Of a stretch of DNA of 64,000 nt, positions 35,186 through 43,311 are shown piece after piece. The notes beneath the pieces were generated by a model that saw nothing but the letters and a program-made list of their open reading frames with translations, did no database searches and had not been told where the DNA came from. The position numbers were made by a program, and so were the translations under genes. Source of the stretch: Streptomyces sp. XY006. Its GTDB lineage: Bacteria; Actinomycetota; Actinomycetes; Streptomycetales; Streptomycetaceae. The stretch's first letter is position 1, and each line of letters opens with the position of its first letter. Where the stretch lies: contig NZ_NOKT01000018.1 of the NCBI RefSeq assembly GCF_002237655.1, positions 1-64,000 of the forward strand, written 5' to 3'.

Positions 35186-36415
35186 CTACAGCGCCACGCC
35201 CAGCAGCGCGTCCACCGCGCGGGAGACCACACCGGGCGCGCCGATGTCCGAGCCGCCGTCCTGCTCCTGCCGGGCGACCCAGCGGTCGACCGCGGCGAGC
35301 GCGGCCGGGGCGTCCAGGTCGTCGGCCAGGGCCTCGCGCATCTCCTCCACGAGCGCCTCGGCGGGCGGGCCGTCCGGCCGGGACACCGCGGCCCGCCAGC
35401 GGCCGAGCCGTGCCACGGCGTCCTGGAGGACCTGGTCGGTCCACTCCCAGTCGGCCCGGTAGTGGTGGGCGAGCAGCGCGAGCCGGATGGCCGCCGGGTC
35501 GACGCCCTCGCGCCGGAGCGCGGAGACGAAGACCAGGTTGCCCTTGGACTTGGACATCTTCTCGCCGTCCAGGGCGACCATGCCGGCGTGCACGTACGCC
35601 TTCGCCATGGGGAACTCGCCGGTGAGGACCTGGGCGTGCGAGGCGCCCATCTCGTGGTGCGGGAAGGCGAGGTCGGAGCCGCCGCCCTGGATGTCGAAGC
35701 CCATGCCGAGGTGGTCCAGGGCGATGGCCACGCACTCGATGTGCCAGCCGGGCCGTCCGCGGCCCAGCGATCCGCCGTCCCAGCTGGGCTCTCCCTCGCG
35801 GGCGGCCATCCACAGCATCGGGTCGAGCGGGTTCTTCTTGCCCGGCCGGTCCGGGTCGCCGCCGCGCTCGGCGGACAGCAGCCGCATCGCCGCGGCGTCC
35901 AGGCGCGAGACCTGGCCGAAGTGCGGGTCGGACTCGACGGAGAAGTACACGTCCCCGTCGAGCTCGTAGGCCGCGCCCAGGTCCCGGAGCCGCTCGACCA
36001 GCGGGACGATCCCGGGTATGGCCTCGACGGCGCCTATGTACTGCCGCGGCGGCAGCATCCGCAGAGCCGTCATGTCCTCACGGAAGAGGGCCGTCTCCTG
36101 CTCGGCGAGCGCGACCCAGTCGACGCCGTCGCGCTGCGCCCGCTCCAGGAGCGGATCGTCGACGTCGGTGACGTTCTGGACGTAGTGAACCTGCCGCTTG
36201 GTGTCGAGCCACACGCGCTGCACGAGGTCGAACGCGTTGTAGGTCGCCGCGTGTCCCATGTGGGTGGCGTCGTACGGCGTGATGCCACAGACGTAGATTC
36301 GGGCGACGGGACCGGGGTCGAGGGTGACGAGGCCGCCGGTCGCGGTGTCGTGGATCCTCAGGTCGCGGCCCTGACCAGGCAGGGCGGGGACCTCGGAAGC
36401 GGGCCAGGCATGCAT
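35186..36415 (-). CDS. mshC: Cysteine--1D-myo-inosityl 2-amino-2-deoxy-alpha-D-glucopyranoside ligase MshC
   Basis: 409 residues. It is a CysRS paralogue: VCGITPYDATHMGHA carries a zinc Cys and the HIGH-like motif, GWHIEC and FPHHEMG supply further zinc ligands, and GEKMSKSKGN is the KMSKS loop. It lacks the anticodon-binding C-terminus of true CysRS. It attaches cysteine to the glucosaminyl-inositol core in mycothiol synthesis. TAGGCT lies 6 bases before the ATG with little Shine-Dalgarno, so the message may be leaderless. The SCO1664-family, DUF3090 and phosphatase genes upstream are its usual companions. Confidence 0.95.
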   Translation of the reverse strand: MHAWPASEVPALPGQGRDLRIHDTATGGLVTLDPGPVARIYVCGITPYDATHMGHAATYNAFDLVQRVWLDTKRQVHYVQNVTDVDDPLLERAQRDGVDWVALAEQETALFREDMTALRMLPPRQYIGAVEAIPGIVPLVERLRDLGAAYELDGDVYFSVESDPHFGQVSRLDAAAMRLLSAERGGDPDRPGKKNPLDPMLWMAAREGEPSWDGGSLGRGRPGWHIECVAIALDHLGMGFDIQGGGSDLAFPHHEMGASHAQVLTGEFPMAKAYVHAGMVALDGEKMSKSKGNLVFVSALRREGVDPAAIRLALLAHHYRADWEWTDQVLQDAVARLGRWRAAVSRPDGPPAEALVEEMREALADDLDAPAALAAVDRWVARQEQDGGSDIGAPGVVSRAVDALLGVAL

Positions 36416-36427
36416 GCCTTGAGCCTA
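36413..36427 (-). promoter_or_regulatory. Possible leaderless -10 element of mshC
   Basis: TAGGCT (36427-36422), then CAAGGC, then the ATG at 36415. The same hexamer and 6-base spacing occur before trmI. The AAGG inside the spacer is too close to act as a ribosome site. Confidence 0.4.
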
Positions 36428-36510
36428 ACCGGACTGAAGTTCCATATACGAATGGGAGCGGGCCGGACGGCCGAGAAGGCGCTCTTGCGGCGAGGCGGCC
36501 CGGTGTGCTG

Positions 36511-37341
36511 CTACACGGGTGGCCAGGGAATGGCGGGCCATTCCCCGCTCGGCTCGGGGTGGGTCCGCGAGGCGAGCAGGGCGGCCACGCGGGCGCGGGT
36601 GGCGTCGAGTTCGGCGCCGGTGATCAGCGGTGCGAGCCGGGCGGCGAGCGTCCCGCCCTCCGCGAGGTCCTTCCGCAGCCCTTCGAGGACGTCGACGGCC
36701 TCCTGGGTCAGGGGCTCGCCCGCCCAGCCCCACAGCAGGGTGCGCAGCTTGTTCTCGGCGTTGAAGGTGACCCCGTGGTCGATGCCGTACAGCCGGCCGT
36801 CGCCGGTGGGCAGCAGGTGCCCGCCCTTGCGGTCGGCGTTGTTGAGCACGGCGTCCAGCACCGCGAGGCGCCGCAGCCGCTCGTCGTCGGCGTGCACGAG
36901 CAGCGCGGTGCGTCCCTCGCCGACCTCCGCGAAGCCGATCGCCTTCCAGCCCGGCTCGGGTTCCTCGCCGTCGACGAGCGCGAGCAGCTCGGCGTCGGGC
37001 GTCGCCTCGATCCACAGCTGGCACATGCCCTCGCCGTAGGGGCCCTCGCGCAGCACGGTGGGCGGCACCAGGCCCCATCCGGTCGCCTCGGAGACCTCCC
37101 AGGCCGCGACCTCGCGCTGGGCGAGCGTGCCGTCGGGGAAGTCCCACAGGGGGCGCTCCCCGGCGACCGGCTTGTAGACGCAGGCCGCCTCCCGGCCGTC
37201 GTACGCGACGGTGCAGTACAGGGCCGCGTTGGACGCCTCACGGATGCGGCCGCGCACGGTGAGTTCGCCGCGGGCGAGCAGCTCGGCCGCGTCCGGGGGA
37301 GGTGTCACGCTCCGCGGCGGTATCCGTTCTGGCGCGGACAT
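36511..37341 (-). CDS. SCO1664-family protein, kinase-like fold
   Basis: 276 residues, ATG at 37341 with AAGGACACGT upstream. VYKP (Lys57), LNNADRKGGHLL (167-178) and YGIDHG (185-190) resemble the Lys, catalytic loop and metal motif of PI3/PI4-kinase and HipA-like proteins. No substrate is known to me. Its start overlaps the end of the DUF3090 gene by 37 bp, indicating coupled translation, and mshC lies 95 bp downstream on the same strand. An active kinase role is inference only. Confidence 0.82.
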   Translation of the reverse strand: MSAPERIPPRSVTPPPDAAELLARGELTVRGRIREASNAALYCTVAYDGREAACVYKPVAGERPLWDFPDGTLAQREVAAWEVSEATGWGLVPPTVLREGPYGEGMCQLWIEATPDAELLALVDGEEPEPGWKAIGFAEVGEGRTALLVHADDERLRRLAVLDAVLNNADRKGGHLLPTGDGRLYGIDHGVTFNAENKLRTLLWGWAGEPLTQEAVDVLEGLRKDLAEGGTLAARLAPLITGAELDATRARVAALLASRTHPEPSGEWPAIPWPPV

Positions 37342-37895
37342 ACGTGTCCTTCCGGGTCGAGCGGGAGGCTGCACAGCGGGCACGGCGGCCGCCCGGCGTT
37401 GACGACGTCGAGGGCGCGCTTGGCGAAGGCCCTGGCCTGCGCGCCGGTGAGCCGGACCCGCAGCATCGGGGGGCCGTTCTCCTCGTCCTGGAGCAGTCGT
37501 TCCTCGGCCTCGGCGAGGTCCTCCTCGGACTCGGCGTCGAGTTCGACGAGCGCCTGCGCCTCGACGATCATGAGCTGCTCCTCGCCGTCCCAGGCGAGTG
37601 CCATGGTGCCGACCCGGAACTCCTCCTCGATGGGGGTGTCCAGCGGGGCGGTGTCGGTGATCTCCGAGGGGGCGACGGCGGGGACGGAGGCGCTGCCGCC
37701 GCTACGGCGTACGACCTCGTCGAGCAGTTCGTCCATGCGTTCGGCGAGCGCCGCGACCTGGGTCTTCTCCAGGGCCACGCTGGTCACCCGGGAGCCGGCG
37801 GAGGCCTGGAGGAAGAACGAACGGCGCCCGGGCAGTCCGACCGTACCGGCCACGAAACGCTCCGGATGGTCGTAGAGGAACACCTGACGGGACAC
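37305..37895 (-). CDS. DUF3090 family protein
   Basis: 196 residues from a GTG at 37895 (VSRQVFLYDHPERF) with GGAG 8 bases upstream. The N-terminal FVAGTVGLPGRRSFFLQA block is characteristic of DUF3090. The C-terminus ends in a CPLC...HVCP zinc-ribbon-like motif. Function is unknown. It is tightly packed with the SCO1664-family gene (37-bp overlap) and follows the histidine phosphatase gene, as in other actinobacteria. Confidence 0.9.
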   Translation of the reverse strand: MSRQVFLYDHPERFVAGTVGLPGRRSFFLQASAGSRVTSVALEKTQVAALAERMDELLDEVVRRSGGSASVPAVAPSEITDTAPLDTPIEEEFRVGTMALAWDGEEQLMIVEAQALVELDAESEEDLAEAEERLLQDEENGPPMLRVRLTGAQARAFAKRALDVVNAGRPPCPLCSLPLDPEGHVCPRQNGYRRGA

Positions 37896-37973
37896 GTCCT
37901 GTCTCCATTGGAATCGTGGGAACCGTGGGGGCACGGCACTGCTGCGACCGCTTCACCCTACTGCGGCCGACGA

Positions 37974-38660
37974 TCACGGTGCGCCCGCACCACCCCCGAC
38001 GGGGGCCTCCTCGCCCGGCGGTTCCTCGCGCGGCACCAGGGAGGTGAAGTCGCCGGTGTCGCCGAGGCGGACGAGGAACGGGCGCAGTCGTGTGTAGCGG
38101 ATCGCGGTGACGGAACACGGTTCCACGGAGATCCGCTGGAAGAGGTCCAGGTGAAGTCCCAGCGCGTCCGCGACGAGGGACTTGATGATGTCGCCGTGCG
38201 AGCACATCAGGTAGACGGCGTCGGCGCCGTGGTCGCGCTCCACGCGCGCGTTCCACTCGCGCACCGCCTCGGCGGCGCGCGTCTGCATGGCCCGCATGGA
38301 CTCGCCGCCGGGGAACGCCGCCGCGGACGGGTGCGCCTGCACGACCTCCATCAGGGGCTCGTCCTTGAGCTCGGCGAGCTTGCGTCCGGACCAGTCGCCG
38401 TAGTGGCACTCGCCGATGCGCTCGTCGGTGTGGGGACTGAGCTCCGGGCGGGCCTGCAGCAGCGGCCGGATCGTCTCCTGGCAGCGTTGGAGGGGACTGG
38501 TGACGACTTCGGCGAGGGGCAGTTCGGCGAGCCGCCCGGGGAGCGCGGCGGCCTGTGCGGCGCCGCGCTCGTCGAGGGCGACGCCGGGCGTCCAGCCGGC
38601 GAGCAGTCCCTCGGTGTTGGCGGTGGAGCGTCCGTGCCTGACCAGGATCAGCGTGGGCAT
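37974..38660 (-). CDS. Histidine phosphatase family protein (MSMEG_4193-like)
   Basis: 228 residues. LVRHGRST near the N-terminus holds the phospho-accepting His; the second His is in CSHGD. TSPLQRC and GGES complete the family pattern. It should hydrolyse a small phosphate ester, with substrate unknown. The start MPTLILVRHG is chosen over longer in-frame options because the catalytic RHG must sit near residue 10. TACGCT lies 7 bases upstream of the ATG, another leaderless candidate. It is divergent from the CorA-like gene (61 bp). Confidence 0.9.
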   Translation of the reverse strand: MPTLILVRHGRSTANTEGLLAGWTPGVALDERGAAQAAALPGRLAELPLAEVVTSPLQRCQETIRPLLQARPELSPHTDERIGECHYGDWSGRKLAELKDEPLMEVVQAHPSAAAFPGGESMRAMQTRAAEAVREWNARVERDHGADAVYLMCSHGDIIKSLVADALGLHLDLFQRISVEPCSVTAIRYTRLRPFLVRLGDTGDFTSLVPREEPPGEEAPVGGGAGAP

Positions 38661-38673
38661 GCGCACCAGCGTA
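38658..38673 (-). promoter_or_regulatory. Possible leaderless -10 element of the phosphatase gene
   Basis: TACGCT (38673-38668), then 7 bases, then the ATG at 38660. No purine-rich ribosome site lies between. Confidence 0.4.
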
Positions 38674-38721
38674 GGCGCACGCGCGCGTGCGGTGTCGTTC
38701 GAGTGACGGGAGACTCGCTTC

Positions 38722-39717
38722 GTGATCGTCGACTGTGCCATCTACCGCGACGGACACCGGACGGAGGGGCCGGAGGACTTCTCCGACGCCCTGGGGGAGG
38801 CGCGTGCGGCGGGCGGGTTCGTGTGGATCGGGCTGCACGAGCCGACGGAGCGCGAGTTCGAGCACGTCACCCAGGAATTCGGTCTGCATCCGCTGGCCGT
38901 GGAGGACGCCCTCAAAGCCCACCAGCGCCCCAAGCTGGAGATCTACGACGACTCGCTGTTCGTGGTCCTCAAGCCGGTGGTGTACGAGCCGCAGAGCGAC
39001 AAGGTGTCCACGGGCGAAATCATGATCTTCTTGGGCGACAGCTTCGTGGTGACCGTCCGGCACGGTGAGGGCGCCCCGCTGAAGGCCGTACGGCACCGGC
39101 TGGAGCACGAGCCGGAGCTGCTGGGCACCGGCCCGACGGCGGTGCTGTACGCGGTCGCCGACGCCGCTGTCGACCACTACCTGGACGTGGCGCTGGAACT
39201 GCAGGCGGACCTGGAGGGCCTGGAGGCGGAGGTCTTCTCCCCCGACGGCGGCGGCTCACGCAACACCGCGTCCCGGATCTACGACTTCAAGCGGCAGGTC
39301 CTGGAGTTCCGCCGGGCCACCGGGCCGCTGTCGCTGCCGATGAGCCGCCTGGCCGGCACGGCACCCTACGGCGTGGCGGTGCCGTTCGTGGACGACCGGG
39401 CCCGGCCGTTCTTCCGGGACGTCAGCGACCACCTCACGCGCGTGAACGAGTCCGTGGAGAACCTCGACCGGCTGGTGTCCGACATCCTCTCGGCGCATCT
39501 GGCGCAGATGAGCGTCCGGCAGAACGACGACATGCGGAAGATCTCGGCCTGGGCGGCTATGGCCGCGATCCCCACGATGGTCGCGGGGATCTACGGCATG
39601 AACTTCGAGCACATGCCCGAGCTAAGCTGGGTCTGGTCCTATCCGGCGCTGATCGCCCTGATGGCCGTCCTGGAGATCATGGTGTTCCGGCTGTTTAAGC
39701 GCCGGGGCTGGCTGTAG
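38722..39717 (+). CDS. CorA-family magnesium/cobalt transport protein
   Basis: 331 residues from a GTG. The long cytoplasmic N-terminal domain is followed by two C-terminal membrane spans, with the ion-selectivity motif YGMNFEHMPE between them. Ends in a basic tail (KRRGW). It should form a pentameric Mg2+ channel, but CorA relatives can also carry Co2+, Ni2+ or Zn2+. It is divergent from the phosphatase and convergent with the ferritin-like gene, whose stop is only 17 bp away. Confidence 0.92.
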   Translation: MIVDCAIYRDGHRTEGPEDFSDALGEARAAGGFVWIGLHEPTEREFEHVTQEFGLHPLAVEDALKAHQRPKLEIYDDSLFVVLKPVVYEPQSDKVSTGEIMIFLGDSFVVTVRHGEGAPLKAVRHRLEHEPELLGTGPTAVLYAVADAAVDHYLDVALELQADLEGLEAEVFSPDGGGSRNTASRIYDFKRQVLEFRRATGPLSLPMSRLAGTAPYGVAVPFVDDRARPFFRDVSDHLTRVNESVENLDRLVSDILSAHLAQMSVRQNDDMRKISAWAAMAAIPTMVAGIYGMNFEHMPELSWVWSYPALIALMAVLEIMVFRLFKRRGWL

Positions 39718-39734
39718 GGAGCCGGCGGGCCGGT

Positions 39735-40523
39735 TCAGGCGAACTCGGGTTCCGGTGAGGCCGGACCGCCGAGGGCGTTGCGGCGCTCCGGCGGGCTCAG
39801 CGACACCATCCGGCGCCAGCCGCCGAGCCGTTCGTAGGCGTACACCGCGTGGATGCCGGCCTGCAGCAGCGCCGACTTGGCCCGGGACCAGCCGAGGATG
39901 CGGCCCATGTGCGCCATGACGGCGAGGCTGACGTCCCGGTAGATCCGGATCTCGGCGTGCGCGCACTCGCGCAGGGTCCGCTGGATGAGCCGGCCGTGGC
40001 CCGCCCGGGCGAAGCGCAGCAGCTCCTCGTGGCAGTAGGCGAGGTGGTTGTCCTCGTCGTTGGAGATCTGCCTGACCGCGCGGCCGATGTCGGGGTGGTC
40101 GGCGAAGTGCCTGCGCAGCAGGTCCATCTGCTCGGAGGCGCGCTGCTCGGTGACCCTGCTGTGGGAGAGGTAGGTGACGATGTCCCGGACGCTGAGCCGC
40201 TCGTCGCGCTTGAGCTGCTCGTGGGCGAGGCCGATGCCGTTCTTCTCCAGGAGCATCGTGTAGTCGGTCTCCGGCGGCACCGGGACGGGGTCGAGGCCGC
40301 GCTTCTTCAGCAGGGCGTTGAAGATCCGGCCGTGCTTGTCCTCGTCGGCGCCGTGCCGGGAGATCTTGGGCGCGAGCGCGCGCTCGCTGTCGGGGACGAG
40401 GGCGGCGATGCGGGCGTTCTCCCAGCCGCCCTGGGACTCGCCGCTGGCGGCGATGGAACAGAACAGGGCGAAGGACGCGTCGTCGTCGAGGATCTCCTGG
40501 AACAGACTCTTGGCCGAAAGCAT
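39735..40523 (-). CDS. Ferritin-like diiron-type protein
   Basis: 262 residues, all helical. Two E...ExxH-type half-sites are visible: HGADEDKHGRIF and SNDEDNHLAYCHEELL, the spacing expected of a diiron four-helix bundle. Substrate and partner are unknown. The ATG at 40523 (MLSAKSLFQEIL) has GAGGTG upstream. The frame is open further up but the sequence there is low-complexity, so the long version is rejected. Confidence 0.82.
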   Translation of the reverse strand: MLSAKSLFQEILDDDASFALFCSIAASGESQGGWENARIAALVPDSERALAPKISRHGADEDKHGRIFNALLKKRGLDPVPVPPETDYTMLLEKNGIGLAHEQLKRDERLSVRDIVTYLSHSRVTEQRASEQMDLLRRHFADHPDIGRAVRQISNDEDNHLAYCHEELLRFARAGHGRLIQRTLRECAHAEIRIYRDVSLAVMAHMGRILGWSRAKSALLQAGIHAVYAYERLGGWRRMVSLSPPERRNALGGPASPEPEFA

Positions 40524-40830
40524 CGTGGGCACCTCTTCCCGCGCGCGTGCGCGTGCTGCAGGATCCGCAGGTTTCCGCGAAGAACGAGTCAAGTGCGGGG
40601 TGCGGGGCGCTGCAACAGGTGTGCCGGACATCTCCGCCGAATGGGGGACCTGGGGTGAGACGTCCCGGCCCGCCCGGCACGGCGGCGGGCGGGACCGGCG
40701 GCGGGCGTAACCGGCGGCGGTCCGGCGCGTTGTTCCGCGTGACGGCCGTGGCGGGGAAGACCCCCGAGCCCCCACCACGGCCGCGGAAACTCGGGCCTCG
40801 GGCGAGGCCGGCACGCGGAGGCCAAGGGCC
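40524..40830. other. Non-coding stretch with a duplicated gene end and hairpin
   Basis: No gene. It contains a hairpin at 40743-40783 and, at 40793-40816, a near-exact copy of the last codons of the LLM oxidoreductase gene. The rest is GC-rich without recognisable signals apart from the ferritin-like gene's upstream region. Confidence 0.6.
40743..40783 (-). terminator. Hairpin after the LLM oxidoreductase gene
   Basis: CGGCCGTGG (40743-40751) pairs with CCACGGCCG (40775-40783), with extra GGGG/CCCC pairing inside. It lies 48 bp beyond the stop. Confidence 0.6.
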
Positions 40831-40849
40831 TCAGGCGAGGCCGGCACGC
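40793..40849. repeat. 24-bp direct repeat copying the end of the LLM gene
   Basis: 40793-40816 and 40826-40849 agree at 23 of 24 positions. The second copy holds the final codons (ERAGLA) and stop of the LLM gene; the first is non-coding. Confidence 0.85.
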
Positions 40850-41886
40850 TCCAGGGCCTCGGTGCCGGCCCGCAGGGAGGCCAGCCGCTCGTCGAGCGTG
40901 AAGCCCGCCGGGGCGAGCGTGAGGGTGGTGACACCGGCCTCGGCGTAGGCCTTCATCCGCTCGGCGATGCGGTCCACGGAGCCGAGCAGGGTCGTCTTGT
41001 CGATCAGGTCGTGCGGGACGGCGGCCGCGGCGCCCTGCTTGTCGCCGGAGAGGTACTTGTCCTGGATCTCGGCGGCTTCCTTCTCGTACCCCATGCGCTG
41101 GGCGAGCTGGTTGTAGAAGTTCTGCTTGCGGCTGCCCATGCCGCCGACGTAGAGGGCGGTGTAGGGGCGGAAGGTGTCGGCCAGCGTCGTGACGTCCTTG
41201 TCGTCGCCCAGGGCGAGCGGCAGCGTCGGGCAGACGTCGAATCCGTCGAGGGTCTTGCCGGCCTTCTCGCGGCCCGCGCGCAGGTGCTTGATCGCCGTGT
41301 CCTCCAGGTGGTCGGCGGAGGGGAAGATCAGCAGGGCGCCGTCGGCGATCTCGCCGGTCTGTTCGAGGTTCTTCGGGCCGATGGCGGCGATGTACAGCGG
41401 GATGTGCTCGCGCTGCGGGTGCACGGTCAGCTTGATGGGCTTGCCCGGGCCGCCGGGCAGGGGCAGCGTCCAGTGCCGGCCCTCGTACGACAGGCGCTCG
41501 CGGGTCATGGCCTTGCGGATGATCTCGACGTACTCGCGGGTGCGGGCCAGCGGCTTGTCGAACCTGACGCCGTACCAGCCCTCGGAGACCTGCGGGCCGG
41601 AGACGCCGAGACCGAGGCGGAAGCGGCCGCCGGAGAGGGAGTCGAGGGTGGCGGCGGTCATGGCCGTCATCGCCGGCTGGCGGGCCGGGATCTGGAAGAT
41701 GGCCGAGCCGACGTCGATGCGCTCGGTCTGGGCGGCGACCCAGGTCAGGACGGTGGCCGCGTCGGAGCCGTAGGCCTCGGCGGCCCAGCAGACGGCGTAA
41801 CCGAGCCGGTCGGCCTCCTGGGCGACGGCCAGGTTGTCCGCGTCCATTCCGGCACCCCAGTAGCCGAGGTTGATACCGAGCTGCAT
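40831..41886 (-). CDS. LLM-class F420-dependent oxidoreductase
   Basis: 351 residues, a luciferase-like TIM barrel. LGINLGYWGAG at the start, AAEAYGSDA, RLGLGVSGPQV and IAAIGPKNLE are the conserved blocks of the F420-binding branch. It would transfer hydride between F420 and an unknown substrate. AAGGGG lies just upstream of the ATG. A direct repeat of its last codons lies downstream. Confidence 0.92.
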   Translation of the reverse strand: MQLGINLGYWGAGMDADNLAVAQEADRLGYAVCWAAEAYGSDAATVLTWVAAQTERIDVGSAIFQIPARQPAMTAMTAATLDSLSGGRFRLGLGVSGPQVSEGWYGVRFDKPLARTREYVEIIRKAMTRERLSYEGRHWTLPLPGGPGKPIKLTVHPQREHIPLYIAAIGPKNLEQTGEIADGALLIFPSADHLEDTAIKHLRAGREKAGKTLDGFDVCPTLPLALGDDKDVTTLADTFRPYTALYVGGMGSRKQNFYNQLAQRMGYEKEAAEIQDKYLSGDKQGAAAAVPHDLIDKTTLLGSVDRIAERMKAYAEAGVTTLTLAPAGFTLDERLASLRAGTEALERAGLA

Positions 41887-42009
41887 GCCGCATCCCCTTA
41901 CTGATCAGTAACGTGCCTTGTGCGCAGACCTTAACGCGGGGCCGCCGCACGGGACAGCGATACGGCCGTGACCTTTCAGGTCCGTGAACAAGAATCATGT
42001 ACACGACCA

Positions 42010-42056
42010 TTGACGCGTGCACAGCAAGTCCTTAGCGTCACGAGAAAGCGCTTTCT
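42010..42056 (+). promoter_or_regulatory. Promoter and palindromic operator of the pectate lyase gene
   Basis: TTGACG (42010-42015), a 17-bp spacer and TAGCGT (42033-42038) form one of the clearest housekeeping-type promoters in the window. Just downstream, AGAAAGCGCTTTCT (42043-42056) is a perfect 14-bp palindrome that would overlap the start of transcription. GAAAGCGCTTTC with a central CG is the LacI-family operator type, so sugar-responsive repression is likely. Confidence 0.78.
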
Positions 42057-42095
42057 AACCCCACCCGCACTCCGCACACGGAACGGAGAGTACGG

Positions 42096-43199
42096 ATGAA
42101 GCGAGCGACATCGGCGCGACTCGGCGCGGCCCTGGCCACCCTGACCCTGGCCGCCGCGACCGGAACGCTGGTCTCGGTGCCCGCGGCCTCGGCCGCGACG
42201 GGCCCGGCCACCGGCTACGCCTCACAGAACGGCGGGACCACCGGCGGCGCCGGCGGGCAGACGGTCCGGGCGACGACCGGGACCGCGATCCACGCCGCCC
42301 TGTGCGGCCGGGCGAGCAGCAGCACGCCCCTCGTCATCGAGGTGACGGGGACCATCACCCACGCCGGCACCAAGAAGGTCTCCGGCAGCAGCTGCGACAC
42401 CGCCGACGGCGTGATCGAGCTGAAGAGGATCAGCAACGTGACCATCGTCGGGGTCGGCAGCGGCGCGGTCTTCGACCAGGTGGGCATCCACATCCGCGAA
42501 GCGAAGAACATCATCATCCAGAACGTGACCGTGCGGAACGTCAGGAAGTCCGGCTCCCCCACGTCCAACGGCGGCGACGCCATAGGCATGGAGAGCAACG
42601 TCCGCAACGTCTGGGTCGACCACACCACCCTGGAGGCCTCGGGCGGCGAATCGGAGGGCTACGACGGCCTGTTCGACATGAAGAACAACACGCAGTACGT
42701 GACCCTGTCCTACAGCGTCCTGCGCAACTCCGGCCGCGGCGGCCTGGTCGGCAGCAGCGAGAGCGACCGGTCGAACGGGTTCATCACCTACCACCACAAC
42801 CGCTACGAGAACATCGACTCCCGCGCCCCGCTGCTGCGCGGCGGCATCGCGCACATGTACAACAACCACTACGTGCGCCTGAACGAGTCCGGCATCAACT
42901 CCCGGGCCGGCGCCCGCGCCAGGGTGGACAACAACTACTTCGAGGACTCCAAGGACGTCCTCGGCACCTTCTACACCGACGAGGCCGGGTACTGGCAGGT
43001 CGGCGGCAACGTCTTCGACAACGTGACGTGGTCCCAGCCGGGCAGTGAGAACCATCCGGCCGGGCCCGACCCGGTCTCGAACACCACGGTCTCCATCCCC
43101 TACTCCCACCGCCTCGACGCGGCCGGCTGCGTCCCGGCCGTCGTGAACCGGACGGCGGGCGCGAACAAGGGGCTGCAGGTGTCGGACGGCAGCTGCTGA
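42096..43199 (+). CDS. Secreted pectate lyase (polysaccharide lyase family 1)
   Basis: 367 residues. The signal peptide spans residues 1 to about 34, ending PAASAAT. The mature enzyme is a right-handed beta helix with NVTIVGVGSG, the Ca-site region GGDAIGMES...VWVDHTT, and HHNRYENIDSRAPLLRGG, where the Arg is the likely catalytic base. It cleaves polygalacturonate by beta-elimination outside the cell. GGAG lies about 8 bases before the ATG. The upstream palindrome suggests control by pectin-derived sugars; no LacI gene is adjacent. Confidence 0.93.
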   Translation: MKRATSARLGAALATLTLAAATGTLVSVPAASAATGPATGYASQNGGTTGGAGGQTVRATTGTAIHAALCGRASSSTPLVIEVTGTITHAGTKKVSGSSCDTADGVIELKRISNVTIVGVGSGAVFDQVGIHIREAKNIIIQNVTVRNVRKSGSPTSNGGDAIGMESNVRNVWVDHTTLEASGGESEGYDGLFDMKNNTQYVTLSYSVLRNSGRGGLVGSSESDRSNGFITYHHNRYENIDSRAPLLRGGIAHMYNNHYVRLNESGINSRAGARARVDNNYFEDSKDVLGTFYTDEAGYWQVGGNVFDNVTWSQPGSENHPAGPDPVSNTTVSIPYSHRLDAAGCVPAVVNRTAGANKGLQVSDGSC

Positions 43200-43294
43200 C
43201 CTCGGGCATCGGGCTGTGGCGGCCGGGCACAACTCACCGGGCCGTCCCCGGAAATCGGTCGTCCACAGCCACCCACACGACAGGTTCTGGCCAG

Positions 43295-43311
43295 TAATCT
43301 CGGCGTTCATG
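43295..43311 (+). promoter_or_regulatory. Possible leaderless -10 element of the aldo/keto reductase gene
   Basis: TAATCT (43295-43300), then 8 bases, then the ATG at 43309, with no ribosome site between. No clear -35. Confidence 0.4.
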
